Source: JANJTY01 sp038257155
GTDB lineage: Bacteria > Pseudomonadota > Gammaproteobacteria > Xanthomonadales > Xanthomonadaceae
Length of the DNA stretch: 33,604 bases
Reading direction: 5' to 3'
Assembly (NCBI GenBank): GCA_038257155.1
Contig: JBBSJP010000049.1
Coordinates: 1-33,604 of the forward strand
The position numbers were made by a program, and so were the translations under genes. Within the stretch, counting starts at the first letter, position 1. Every line of letters begins with the position of its first letter. Shown here piece after piece: positions 13,869 through 22,071 of the stretch. The notes beneath the pieces were generated by a model. The model saw nothing but the letters and a program-made list of their open reading frames with translations. It ran no database searches and was not told the origin of the DNA.

Positions 13869-16361
13869 TCACGGGCTGGATGCAGCGCGAAGGCGCGCCG
13901 CATCCAGCTGGTTCGGGATCAACAGCTCCATGAAGGGGCTCTCCGCAAAGACTCGATACTTTGCGTCCGCCAGGTGTGCGTAACGCCGGCTGACTTCCTC
14001 CTGGTCACCTGTGGCACGCGCCGCTTCCACCGCGGCGACCAAGGTGGAGTAATAGTCAGGCGCGGCGATATCGTCCAGGCAGGCAAGGCGCTCGCTCGCC
14101 ATCCGTTGCAGGCAACGGCCGGTCTCGATCAGCGATACCACAGCCCGCTGGCTATTCTGTTGGGCTGGCCCCTCGACCGCGGCCAGGACCTTCTCGGCAA
14201 GCTCGAACATGCCCGCGCGCTGTGCGACCAGCGCCATGGTCGGCAAAGTCAGTTCGGCGCTTCGGTCACCCGTGACCGCGCTTTCCAGCAGCTTTTCCAT
14301 CTGCGAATCAATGAATCGCTGGGCGGCTTCGTGGCTGAGCGTGCCGCGCTGCGAATCCAGCGACAGGCGCGCCAGTTCAATCACACTGGCACTACGCCCT
14401 TCGGCTACACCCGCCGCTTCCTCCAGTACCTCTGTCGCTTTCTGCAGATCGCCCCGCTCGATATGCACCGCTGCGCGCAGCAGCAGATGTTCCGGCACAA
14501 CACGCGCCGGCGCCTGGGCCAGCAGCTCATCGAGTCGTTGCAGCACGACATCGTGTCGGCCAAGCGCCAGATCCACGAGGCAATCCTGCGCCAGCGGGAT
14601 ACTTCGCCCCCCCAGCAGGGCCCGGCCTCGCTCTACCTGCTGTTCGGCCTCGCTGGTTTGACCCAGAAGCAAGTGAGCCTGCGCCAGGGCGACCACCGAT
14701 TCCGCGCGACGCGGATGCGAGGATTGAGCGGCAAACTCGAAATGCTCGATTGCCTGACCCGGTTCGTTGCGCCAGAACGCCAGCTGCAGTCCGAGGTTGT
14801 GACGGGCACCTACGAAGTCCGGATACAGCCTTGCCAGCACGCCCCACTTTTCCACGGTGTCGGGGGCGTTGAGGTAGTGAGCGCGAACCGCCTCGATGGT
14901 CGCCCTCTCCTTCATGCTCAATCGTTCCGCGAGTTGCACCGCACGATCCAGTTCCTGAACGCCCTCGGTGAACTGGCGTCGATACGAGATCAAGGCCGAG
15001 CCCAGCATGGCATGCGCCATCGCAAACCCCGGGTCCAGTTCAATCGCCATCTGCAGCAGGGCGATGCCCTCGTCGACCTTGCCCGCCGCTGTCGCCAGTT
15101 CCACCTGACTGAAGGCCCGGAGCGCCTCCAGATTGCCGGTGGTGATCTGCACCAGCGGTGCGGAGTTCTGGTTTATATCCTTGATCGATTCACCCAGGCT
15201 CGTACGAAGTGATGCGAGGGTCTGATCCATCGCTGGCAGCAGATCCGAAGCCTGCGCAGCATCGGCAGACTCGACGCGCACCGTGGCACCCGAATTGGGA
15301 TCAACCACTTCCAGATTGAAGCGCAGGCCACGCCCCACCTCGGATACCGTTGGCAGCAACAAGGCCCGCGCCCCTTCGCGCAAGGCCAGCTCCACGCCCA
15401 CGTCGCGATCCACCGCCTCACCCGGCTTTTCCATGCGCCGCAATGCGTCCTGCACCTGCAAGTTCGGAACCACATTGACGAAACGCGATTGTTCAAGACC
15501 AATGCGCAGGGCGGCGTCGAGCGCGCCGCTGAAGTTCGGCTCGCTGGTGCGGTTCTGCAGGTCGCCGAGCACCACCCAGTCGCGCTCGGCAAAGGCGATC
15601 ACGGGCGTCGGGCGCAGCAACACCACCAACGCAATGGCAAGCACCGCCGCGGCCGCGACCGCCTCGATCAGCAGCGCCATCGGGCGGCGCCAGAGCGGTG
15701 CATCGCGGCGCGCCTTGGGCCCGGACGCGGGCGCCCGGAGTGGCGCAATATCGGGCTCTCCGACCTCATGCACCAGCTGCGGCTGGGGCATGCCCTTGAA
15801 CTGGTAGCGGCCGTGGGTAAGCCAGCGCACGGCCGAACCGAAACCTGGCAGTTCACCACTGGCACGTTGCGCCAGATTGAACGCTGCACCAGACAGAAGA
15901 ATCTGTGCGGGGCGGGCCAGACCCATCAGGCGCGCCGCGACGGGTTTGGCCAGTCCCTCGACTTCGGTCGGCTTGGCGCCCTGGGCCACATCGCTGGCCA
16001 TGTTCTGCCAGAGAATCACTTCGCCCAGATGGATGCCGACACGCGCCTGGACTGTCTGGCCAACATCGCGCGAAAGCTCGGCCAGGGCGCGTTGATAGGC
16101 CAGCGCGAACGCCACCGCATCCAGCGCGCGTCCGAACAGCAACAGGAAGCCATCGGTCTTGTCGATTTCCTGGCCGCCATGACGCTGCAGCAGATCGCGC
16201 GCGATCCGGTCGTGGCGCCGCATCAGATCGGCGCCCGGTATGTCGCCCATGCGCTCTACCAGGGCGGTGGAGTCGACCAGGTCGGCACACAGCACGGCAC
16301 GCATTTCCGGCGTTCCCGGAGCCTTGTTCACGCTGGCGCTGACCGGCTGCTGGCTATCCAT
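13869..16361 (-). CDS. Cyclase-like/TPR membrane protein of a peptide modification system, paralogue 1, 830 aa
   Basis: Domains in order: a class III nucleotide-cyclase-like domain (about 20-195), one membrane helix (226-250, WRRPMALLIEAVAAAAVLAIALVVLL), a TolB-like domain (about 255-390, WVVLGDLQNRTSEPNFSGALDAALRIGLEQSRF as two parts), then TPR-like helix pairs to the end. Metal-ligand candidates Asp27 (in ADLVDST) and Asp70 (in KTDGF) are present, and Arg144 of the VNxAAR-like motif remains, but the catalytic Asn position holds Pro140 (KPVAAR). Cyclase activity is therefore uncertain. From memory this is the putative peptide modification system cyclase family. The cyclase part should face the cytoplasm and the TPR part the periplasm. 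It converges with the precursor gene. A second copy lies 154 bases upstream, and the gap holds no recognisable feature. Confidence 0.82.
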   Translation of the reverse strand: MDSQQPVSASVNKAPGTPEMRAVLCADLVDSTALVERMGDIPGADLMRRHDRIARDLLQRHGGQEIDKTDGFLLLFGRALDAVAFALAYQRALAELSRDVGQTVQARVGIHLGEVILWQNMASDVAQGAKPTEVEGLAKPVAARLMGLARPAQILLSGAAFNLAQRASGELPGFGSAVRWLTHGRYQFKGMPQPQLVHEVGEPDIAPLRAPASGPKARRDAPLWRRPMALLIEAVAAAAVLAIALVVLLRPTPVIAFAERDWVVLGDLQNRTSEPNFSGALDAALRIGLEQSRFVNVVPNLQVQDALRRMEKPGEAVDRDVGVELALREGARALLLPTVSEVGRGLRFNLEVVDPNSGATVRVESADAAQASDLLPAMDQTLASLRTSLGESIKDINQNSAPLVQITTGNLEALRAFSQVELATAAGKVDEGIALLQMAIELDPGFAMAHAMLGSALISYRRQFTEGVQELDRAVQLAERLSMKERATIEAVRAHYLNAPDTVEKWGVLARLYPDFVGARHNLGLQLAFWRNEPGQAIEHFEFAAQSSHPRRAESVVALAQAHLLLGQTSEAEQQVERGRALLGGRSIPLAQDCLVDLALGRHDVVLQRLDELLAQAPARVVPEHLLLRAAVHIERGDLQKATEVLEEAAGVAEGRSASVIELARLSLDSQRGTLSHEAAQRFIDSQMEKLLESAVTGDRSAELTLPTMALVAQRAGMFELAEKVLAAVEGPAQQNSQRAVVSLIETGRCLQRMASERLACLDDIAAPDYYSTLVAAVEAARATGDQEEVSRRYAHLADAKYRVFAESPFMELLIPNQLDAARLRAASSP

Positions 16362-16515
16362 GGGCGTGTTCTGCTGACGTTCCTGGGCGCTGCTGCAGCA
16401 TTGTGGTGCATGGCTGCTCGCAAGAACAGACGATGCAAGCTTGCCGGAGGTGGCCGCTTGCCTTCCTGGGCTTCCCCGCTGTGATGGGTGGCGCGCTGTG
16501 CGACACGCGACCGTG

Positions 16516-19005
16516 TTATTCGGTCACGTCCTGCAATGCCATCAGATTGAGCAGCAGCCACTCGAGAAACGGTGCCTCTGCGTAGGCCTGCAGGCGCGCG
16601 GCAAGCAGACGATCTCGCCGTACCTTGCTCTGTTCTGCATCACCCAGCGCTGCCGCTGACTGCCAGGCCGCGGCAAGGGTAACGACGTAGTGCGGTGTGT
16701 CGATGGCATCGAGGCAGGACAGGCGTTGCTGCGGCTCCTGAAAAAGACACTCGACGCTGGCGGCCATCGCCGGTATCGCGTATTGGTTGCGCCCCGCCAG
16801 AGTCGGTCGCAGCCGCTCAAGGGCATCCTGCGCGACGCCATCAAATCCGCTGCGCTGCGCCACCACGGCGAGCATCGCGAGGTGCAGCTCCGGGCTGCGG
16901 TCGGCCAGTTCCCCGGGCGCTGCAAGGCGCGCGCCTTCGCGTTCCAGCACTTCGCGCAGCGCTGACTCGCTCAGCTCGCCCAGATTGCCCTGCAAGGCGA
17001 GGGCATTGAGCCTGAGCAGCACGGCGGGGGCCGACCAGGATGTATCACCAAACTCGGCAACGCGCTGTTGCACGCGCTCCAGCGCGGCATTGACCTCGCC
17101 CTGCTGCAGCAGCAGGGCCGCATGCAGCAGGACGAACTCGACCTGCAGGCGCTGCACGGCAGCCTCATTGGCGCGCGCAAGCACCTGCTGCACGGCGGCG
17201 TGATCACCGGCGGCAAGGTCGATCAGCCCCTCCTGGCGCATCGGCACGGCACCGCCCAACATGCGCGCCTGGGCAATGGTTGCCTGCGCCTGGTCCAGAC
17301 GGCCGAGCATGACCTGCGACAACGCAGCCGTCAGGAAGGATTCGCCACGACGCGGGTGGCCCGACGCCATCACATGCTCGAAATGCGCCAGGGCCTGCTG
17401 CGGCTGCAGTCGCCAGAACGCCAGTATCAGGCCCAGGTTGTGGCGTGCGGCAGCATGATCCGGATATTCCGCCGCCAAGGCCGTGGTGCGCTCCAGTGCC
17501 TCGGCTTTCTCGGCGTAGTGATACTGCGCGGCATTGATCAGGAGGCGCTCGCGCCGGCTCAAGCGCGCGCTCAGATCAGCGGCGCGTTGCAACGAGGCCT
17601 GGCCCGCCGCTGTGTCGCGCGCCACCGTGATGCGCAGCAGACCCATGTGCGCATGCGCCATGGCGAAATCCGGATCCAGCTGCAAAGCACGCTCCAGATG
17701 CGCCTGCGCGACGTCCAGCCGGCGCTCGCCTATCGCCTGTACTGAGCTGCCGAACTCGCGCAAGGCTTCCAGATTGCCAGTGGTGATCTGCTCCAAGGGA
17801 CTGGAGCTGTGTTCAATATCCTTCAGCGCCTCGCCCAGCGAAACGCGCAGGGCGGCCAGCGCCCGGTCCACTTCCGGCAACAGGCTTTCCGGACCGGCAG
17901 CCACGGCATACTGGGCAAGCACCGTGGCTCCGCTGCGTGGATCGACCAGTTCCAGACTCAAGCGCAGGCGACCCCCGACATCGGTCAGGCTGGGCAGGAT
18001 CAGGGCCCGCGCGCCCTCGCGCTCGGCCACCTCCATGCCGACCTCGCGGTCAACCGTGGCATCGCTGCGCTGCATCCTGCGCAGGGCGTCTTTCACCTGG
18101 GCGCCGGGTAGCACATTCACGAAGCGCGACTGCTCGAGCCCGACCCGCAATCCAGCATCGAGCGCACCAGAAAGGCGCGTATCGGCGGTGTGATTCTGCA
18201 GGTCACCCAGCACCACCCAGTCGCGCTCGACGAACGCAATCACCGGTGCTGGGCGCAGCAGCACGGCCAGGGCAATTCCCAGTACCGCCACGGCGGCGAT
18301 CGCTTCGATCGCCACCGCCATCGGGCGTCGCCACAGTGGGGTGTCGCGCAGGGCGTCGTCGTTGGACGCCGGCGCCCTTAGCGCCGCGATGCCCGGCTCG
18401 CCCACTTCGTGGACCAGCTGGGGTTGCGGCACACCGCGGAAGCGGTACCGACCATGGGTAATCCAGCGCGGTAGCGATTCCCGACCAACGAGCTCGATCG
18501 ACGAACGCTGCGCCAGATTGAAGGCCGCTCCGGAGAGCAGGATCTGGCCGGGTTGGGCCAGTGCCATCAGCCGCGCGGCGACCGGCTTGGCCAAGCCTTC
18601 CAGCTCGATCAGCCCGGCTCCCTTGGCAAGCTCGCTGGCCGGATTTCGCCGTATCACCACCTCGCCCAGATGGATGCCGATGCGCGCCGGCGGCGGCCCG
18701 GACGATCCGCGTGACGTCGCGCTCAGTTGCCGCTGCAAATCGAGGGCGAAGGCAACGGCATCCAGCGCTCGGCCAAACAGCGCAAGAAAACCTCCGGACT
18801 TCTCGAACTCCTGGCCGTTGTATCGCTGCAGCAGATCGCGTGCGATACGCTGATTTGCGTGCAGCGACGACTCATCGGACGATCCACCGTTCCGTCTGGA
18901 GGCGTCCAAACCAATGTCCAGGTCGGCACACAGCACCGCCCGCATCTGCGCCGTGCGTGGTTCGGCCTCGTTCCTGACAGCGGACAGTGGTGTGGTGATA
19001 TCCAT
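16516..19005 (-). CDS. Cyclase-like/TPR membrane protein, paralogue 2 with degenerate cyclase site, 829 aa
   Basis: The layout is the same as in the neighbouring paralogue: cyclase-like domain, a helix in WRRPMAVAIEAIAAVAVLGI, a TolB-like part (WVVLGDLQNHTADTRLSGAL), then TPR-like repeats. Middle portions of the two proteins are nearly superposable, so this is a tandem duplication. Differences cluster at the active site. Asp28 is kept (ADLDIGLDAS), but the D-S-T turn is gone, and the second metal Asp is replaced by Gly71 (EKSGGF, codon GGA at 18793-18795). The Asn position is again Pro. This copy is probably not a cyclase and may act as a regulatory or scaffolding partner. It lies upstream of paralogue 1 on the same strand, 77 bases downstream of the cNMP-GGDEF gene. 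The three may form an operon. Confidence 0.8.
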   Translation of the reverse strand: MDITTPLSAVRNEAEPRTAQMRAVLCADLDIGLDASRRNGGSSDESSLHANQRIARDLLQRYNGQEFEKSGGFLALFGRALDAVAFALDLQRQLSATSRGSSGPPPARIGIHLGEVVIRRNPASELAKGAGLIELEGLAKPVAARLMALAQPGQILLSGAAFNLAQRSSIELVGRESLPRWITHGRYRFRGVPQPQLVHEVGEPGIAALRAPASNDDALRDTPLWRRPMAVAIEAIAAVAVLGIALAVLLRPAPVIAFVERDWVVLGDLQNHTADTRLSGALDAGLRVGLEQSRFVNVLPGAQVKDALRRMQRSDATVDREVGMEVAEREGARALILPSLTDVGGRLRLSLELVDPRSGATVLAQYAVAAGPESLLPEVDRALAALRVSLGEALKDIEHSSSPLEQITTGNLEALREFGSSVQAIGERRLDVAQAHLERALQLDPDFAMAHAHMGLLRITVARDTAAGQASLQRAADLSARLSRRERLLINAAQYHYAEKAEALERTTALAAEYPDHAAARHNLGLILAFWRLQPQQALAHFEHVMASGHPRRGESFLTAALSQVMLGRLDQAQATIAQARMLGGAVPMRQEGLIDLAAGDHAAVQQVLARANEAAVQRLQVEFVLLHAALLLQQGEVNAALERVQQRVAEFGDTSWSAPAVLLRLNALALQGNLGELSESALREVLEREGARLAAPGELADRSPELHLAMLAVVAQRSGFDGVAQDALERLRPTLAGRNQYAIPAMAASVECLFQEPQQRLSCLDAIDTPHYVVTLAAAWQSAAALGDAEQSKVRRDRLLAARLQAYAEAPFLEWLLLNLMALQDVTE

Positions 19006-19082
19006 TAAGTCATTTGCCGCTGGGTTCTGCTTTCCGGGCCATTGGGTCCGGGATCAGCGTTGCACGGCACGCGAACGGGGGC

Positions 19083-20141
19083 TCACACCAGTCGCCAGCC
19101 GTCGCCGCCCTGCGCCTTGGTCTGGTACAGCGCGGTGTCGGCCTGGCTGTACCAGGTCGACCATTCGGCCTGAGCCGACGCCAGGCAGCCACCCACACTG
19201 ACACTGACGCGCAACTCGTCGCCCAGCTGCGGAAAGCGCAGACCGCGAACGGCGCTGATCAGGCGAATTGCGCGATTTGCCAGGTCGCCGGCGTCAGCCA
19301 CTTGCGCCAGCAGGGCGAATTCGTCGCCGCCCAGGCGGCAGGGCAGATCGTTGGCACCGGCCGCGCCGCGAAGCTCTTCCGCGACACTTTGCAGAACCTG
19401 GTCGCCGCTGAGATGTCCATGGCGGTCGTTGATCGGCTTGAACCGGTCGATGTCGATCAACAGCAGGCCCAGGCGTGGGCCTTGCTCGCTCTGGGATCGG
19501 AGAGTTTCCAGTCGCCGATACAGGCCACGGCGATTGGCCAGACCGGTCAACTCGTCGCTCAGCACAAGCTGTCGCGTTGCGCCCAGCTCGGTGCGGGTTT
19601 TCTGCAGCGAGTCCAGGGTGACCATCAGGTCTTCGTTGCGTCGCTTGAGGCTCTGGATCAGCTGCTGCTCGCTCGCCACCAGATAGGAAAACGAGCGCAG
19701 CATGAAGCGCGCCAGCAGCCCCGGCTCAAACTGCAGGAGTCGCTCAAACGCGCCGCTTTCAATTACCCGCAAACCAACCTCGCCCACTGCGAAAGCGTTG
19801 GCGACGCGACCATGATTGCCAATGAACAATGCCAGTTCGCCGAAATACTCGTCCGGACCAATCAACTTGTCCGGCATGCCATCACCGAACTCCAGTCGCA
19901 CCTGGCCCGACTCGATCACGAACATGCTGCGGCCCAGCTCACCGCGGCGAAAGATGATGTCTCCGTCGGCCAGTTCACGACGTTGGCCTACCGTGGCGAA
20001 CAATGCCAACTCGGCCGGGGCCATTTGCCGTGGCAGCAGATTGCCCTTGGGCTTGAGGCCAGGCGACACCAATGACTCGTCACGAGCACCTTCGCGGGTT
20101 TCAATCGCAGCCATCAGCCCTGTCCCCTGAGCAGTCATCAT
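19083..20141 (-). CDS. Cyclic-nucleotide-binding domain + GGDEF diguanylate cyclase, 352 aa
   Basis: Residues ~40-150 form a cyclic-nucleotide-binding beta roll with the phosphate cassette FGELALFIGNHGRVANAFA (Glu and Arg of the cassette present). A helix (about 155-190) then leads to a GGDEF domain: SDELTGLANRRGL, LLLIDIDRFKPINDRHGHLSGDQVL, and GGDEF at 271-275. The signature is intact, so it should make cyclic di-GMP. The inhibitory RxxD site normally just before LPCR is GAND here, so product inhibition is probably lost. It lies just upstream of two cyclase-like genes, which suggests that their product, if any, could control it. I chose the ATG at 20141. The frame is open to 20255, and starts at 20138 and 20114 are also possible, so the N-terminus is uncertain. 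Confidence 0.88.
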   Translation of the reverse strand: MMTAQGTGLMAAIETREGARDESLVSPGLKPKGNLLPRQMAPAELALFATVGQRRELADGDIIFRRGELGRSMFVIESGQVRLEFGDGMPDKLIGPDEYFGELALFIGNHGRVANAFAVGEVGLRVIESGAFERLLQFEPGLLARFMLRSFSYLVASEQQLIQSLKRRNEDLMVTLDSLQKTRTELGATRQLVLSDELTGLANRRGLYRRLETLRSQSEQGPRLGLLLIDIDRFKPINDRHGHLSGDQVLQSVAEELRGAAGANDLPCRLGGDEFALLAQVADAGDLANRAIRLISAVRGLRFPQLGDELRVSVSVGGCLASAQAEWSTWYSQADTALYQTKAQGGDGWRLV

Positions 20142-20383
20142 CCCAAGTCTAGCCCAAACTCGTTGCCATCTCGCATCCGTAACCGAGGCCACGGGCCTTG
20201 CCACATCTGCAGGTCGTCGGCCGCAGCTGCGCCCGAAGTTCTCCCAGCCTGGCAATGCAGGTCGACAGCGCCTGGCGCGGCTGTGACCGGCGTCGGGCTT
20301 TGTGAAAAGCAGCTCGCCTTTTGAGCAATTGCTCTAGCGTCGCGCACCCATCCTCGACCGATAACCCGAATCGACGATCACTC

Positions 20384-21970
20384 GTGTACGACTACATCAT
20401 CGTTGGGGCCGGCTCGGCCGGCTGTGTGCTGGCCAATCGCCTGAGCGAAAACCCCGATACCCGCGTACTGCTGCTCGAAGCCGGTCCCCGCGACTGGCAT
20501 CCTTTCATCCACATGCCGGCCGGCATTGCCAAGCTGGTCGGCAAGAAGGGCGTCAACTGGGACTACAACACCGAGCCCGAAGCCCAGCTCGACGGGCGCA
20601 AGCTGTGGTGGCCACGCGGCCGGGTGCTGGGTGGCTCCAGTTCGATCAATGCGATGTGCTACATCCGCGGCGATGCGCGCGATTACGACGAGTGGGCGGC
20701 GATGGGCGCGCAAGGCTGGGACTGGCAGTCGTGTCTGCCCTACTTCCGTCGCGCCGAGGACAATAGTCGCGGAGCGGATGCGCTGCACGGTGTCGGCGGC
20801 CCGCTGGGGGTGTCAGATCTGGGCTATCGCAATCCGTTGTCGCAGGTGTTTCTCGAAGCCGCCGGGCAGGCCGGACACGCAGCAAATCCTGACTTCAATG
20901 GTGCCGAACAGGCCGGCTTTGGTTTCTACCAGGTTACCCAGCGCAAGGGCGCACGCTGCTCCTCGGCCGCAGCCTATCTAAAGCCGGTGCGCAGCCGCCC
21001 CAACCTGCGCGTGATCACCAAGGCGCAGGCCTCGCGCATCGTGTTCGAGAATGGCCGCGCCAGCAGTTTGGTCTACAGCGTGGCCGGACGCGGCGCGTTC
21101 TGCGAGGCGGCATCGAAGGAAATCATCCTCTGCGGCGGCGCGCTCAATTCGCCACAGCTGCTGATGCTGTCCGGCATCGGGCCGGCAGAAGAGTTGCGCA
21201 CGCTCGGCATCGAGCTGCAGCAGGACCTGCCCGGCGTCGGAGCCAACCTGCAGGATCATCTGGACATCTGCACCGTGCAGCGCTGCACCCAGCGAATCAC
21301 CTTCGACCGCATGAGCGACCTCAAGGTGGCGCTGGAGTACTACCTGCTGGGTCGCGGGCCTGGCACTTCGAATGTGGCTGAGACCGGCGGTTTCCTGCGT
21401 TCGCGGCTGGCGTCGGATGCACGCGCCGACGTGCAGTTCCATTTCGTGCCGGCAATGCTCGACGACCATGGTCGCAATCGGCTTGAGGGCGATGGCTACA
21501 CCCTGCACGCCTGTGCCCTGCGCCCACGCAGCCGTGGCCGTCTGCGTCTGGCCTCGGCCAATGCCGGCGACAGGATTCGCATCGAGGCCAATTACCTGAG
21601 TGATGCCGAAGGGTTTGACATGGCGATGCTGAAGGAGTGCTTCCGCCTGGCGCGCGAGATCTTCTCCCAGCCGGCCTTCGCGCCGTATCGTGGCGACGAG
21701 ATCTATCCCGGGACTGCCGCACAAAGCGACGCGCAGATCGAGTCGTTCATTCGCCGCAAGGCCGAAACCATCTACCACCCGATCGGCACCTGCCGCATGG
21801 GCAGCGATGATCTCGCCGTAGTCGACCCGCAGCTGCGTGTGCGCGGCGTCGAAGGCCTGCGCGTGGTCGACGCCTCGGTAATGCCCTGTTTGCCAGGCGG
21901 CAACACGAATGCGCCGACGATCATGATTGCCGAGCGGGCGGCGGACCTGATTCGTGGGCTTGGCGGCTGA
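20384..21970 (+). CDS. GMC-family FAD alcohol/choline dehydrogenase, 528 aa
   Basis: The protein is a glucose-methanol-choline oxidoreductase that oxidises an alcohol with FAD. The N-terminal FAD motif is YDYIIVGAGSAGCVLANRL. The GMC signatures are GRVLGGSSSINAMCYIRG and GGALNSPQLLMLSGIG, and the C-terminal active-site pair lies in YHPIGTCRMG (His) and GGNTNAPTIM (Asn). The length is typical of choline dehydrogenase (BetA) and of AlkJ-type alcohol dehydrogenases that feed the quinone pool. No betB or betI is nearby, so choline is not favoured over other alcohols. A GTG at 20384 puts the protein start at the family norm; a TTG 21 codons upstream (20321) is the alternative. It is divergent from the cNMP-GGDEF gene. 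Confidence 0.92.
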   Translation: MYDYIIVGAGSAGCVLANRLSENPDTRVLLLEAGPRDWHPFIHMPAGIAKLVGKKGVNWDYNTEPEAQLDGRKLWWPRGRVLGGSSSINAMCYIRGDARDYDEWAAMGAQGWDWQSCLPYFRRAEDNSRGADALHGVGGPLGVSDLGYRNPLSQVFLEAAGQAGHAANPDFNGAEQAGFGFYQVTQRKGARCSSAAAYLKPVRSRPNLRVITKAQASRIVFENGRASSLVYSVAGRGAFCEAASKEIILCGGALNSPQLLMLSGIGPAEELRTLGIELQQDLPGVGANLQDHLDICTVQRCTQRITFDRMSDLKVALEYYLLGRGPGTSNVAETGGFLRSRLASDARADVQFHFVPAMLDDHGRNRLEGDGYTLHACALRPRSRGRLRLASANAGDRIRIEANYLSDAEGFDMAMLKECFRLAREIFSQPAFAPYRGDEIYPGTAAQSDAQIESFIRRKAETIYHPIGTCRMGSDDLAVVDPQLRVRGVEGLRVVDASVMPCLPGGNTNAPTIMIAERAADLIRGLGG

Positions 21971-22007
21971 GACTTTCGAGCGGCGAGGTGATTTGGCATG
22001 GCGCCGC

Positions 22008-22029
22008 GGTGGGCCAAGGCCCACCCTAC
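22008..22029 (-). repeat. GTAG-headed REP palindrome
   Basis: On the minus strand it reads GTAGGGTGGGCCTTGG and closes as a palindrome with GCCCACC. The same 22 bases occur at 33408-33429. It stands between the convergent GMC dehydrogenase and lpdA genes, where it could also slow transcription from both sides. Just beside it (about 22055-22071) is a short CGTTCCCCGTTCCCC tract like the one before rdgC. Confidence 0.85.
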
Positions 22030-22071
22030 AAGAGTGGCAGCACCCGCTCTTCGTTCCCCGTTCCCCGTCTT

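Noticed and set aside
20142..20255. N-terminal extension of the cNMP-GGDEF protein
   Set aside because: The extra 38 residues are Arg/Trp/Ala-rich without a fold pattern, and the ATG pair at 20138-20141 lies closer to the first domain.
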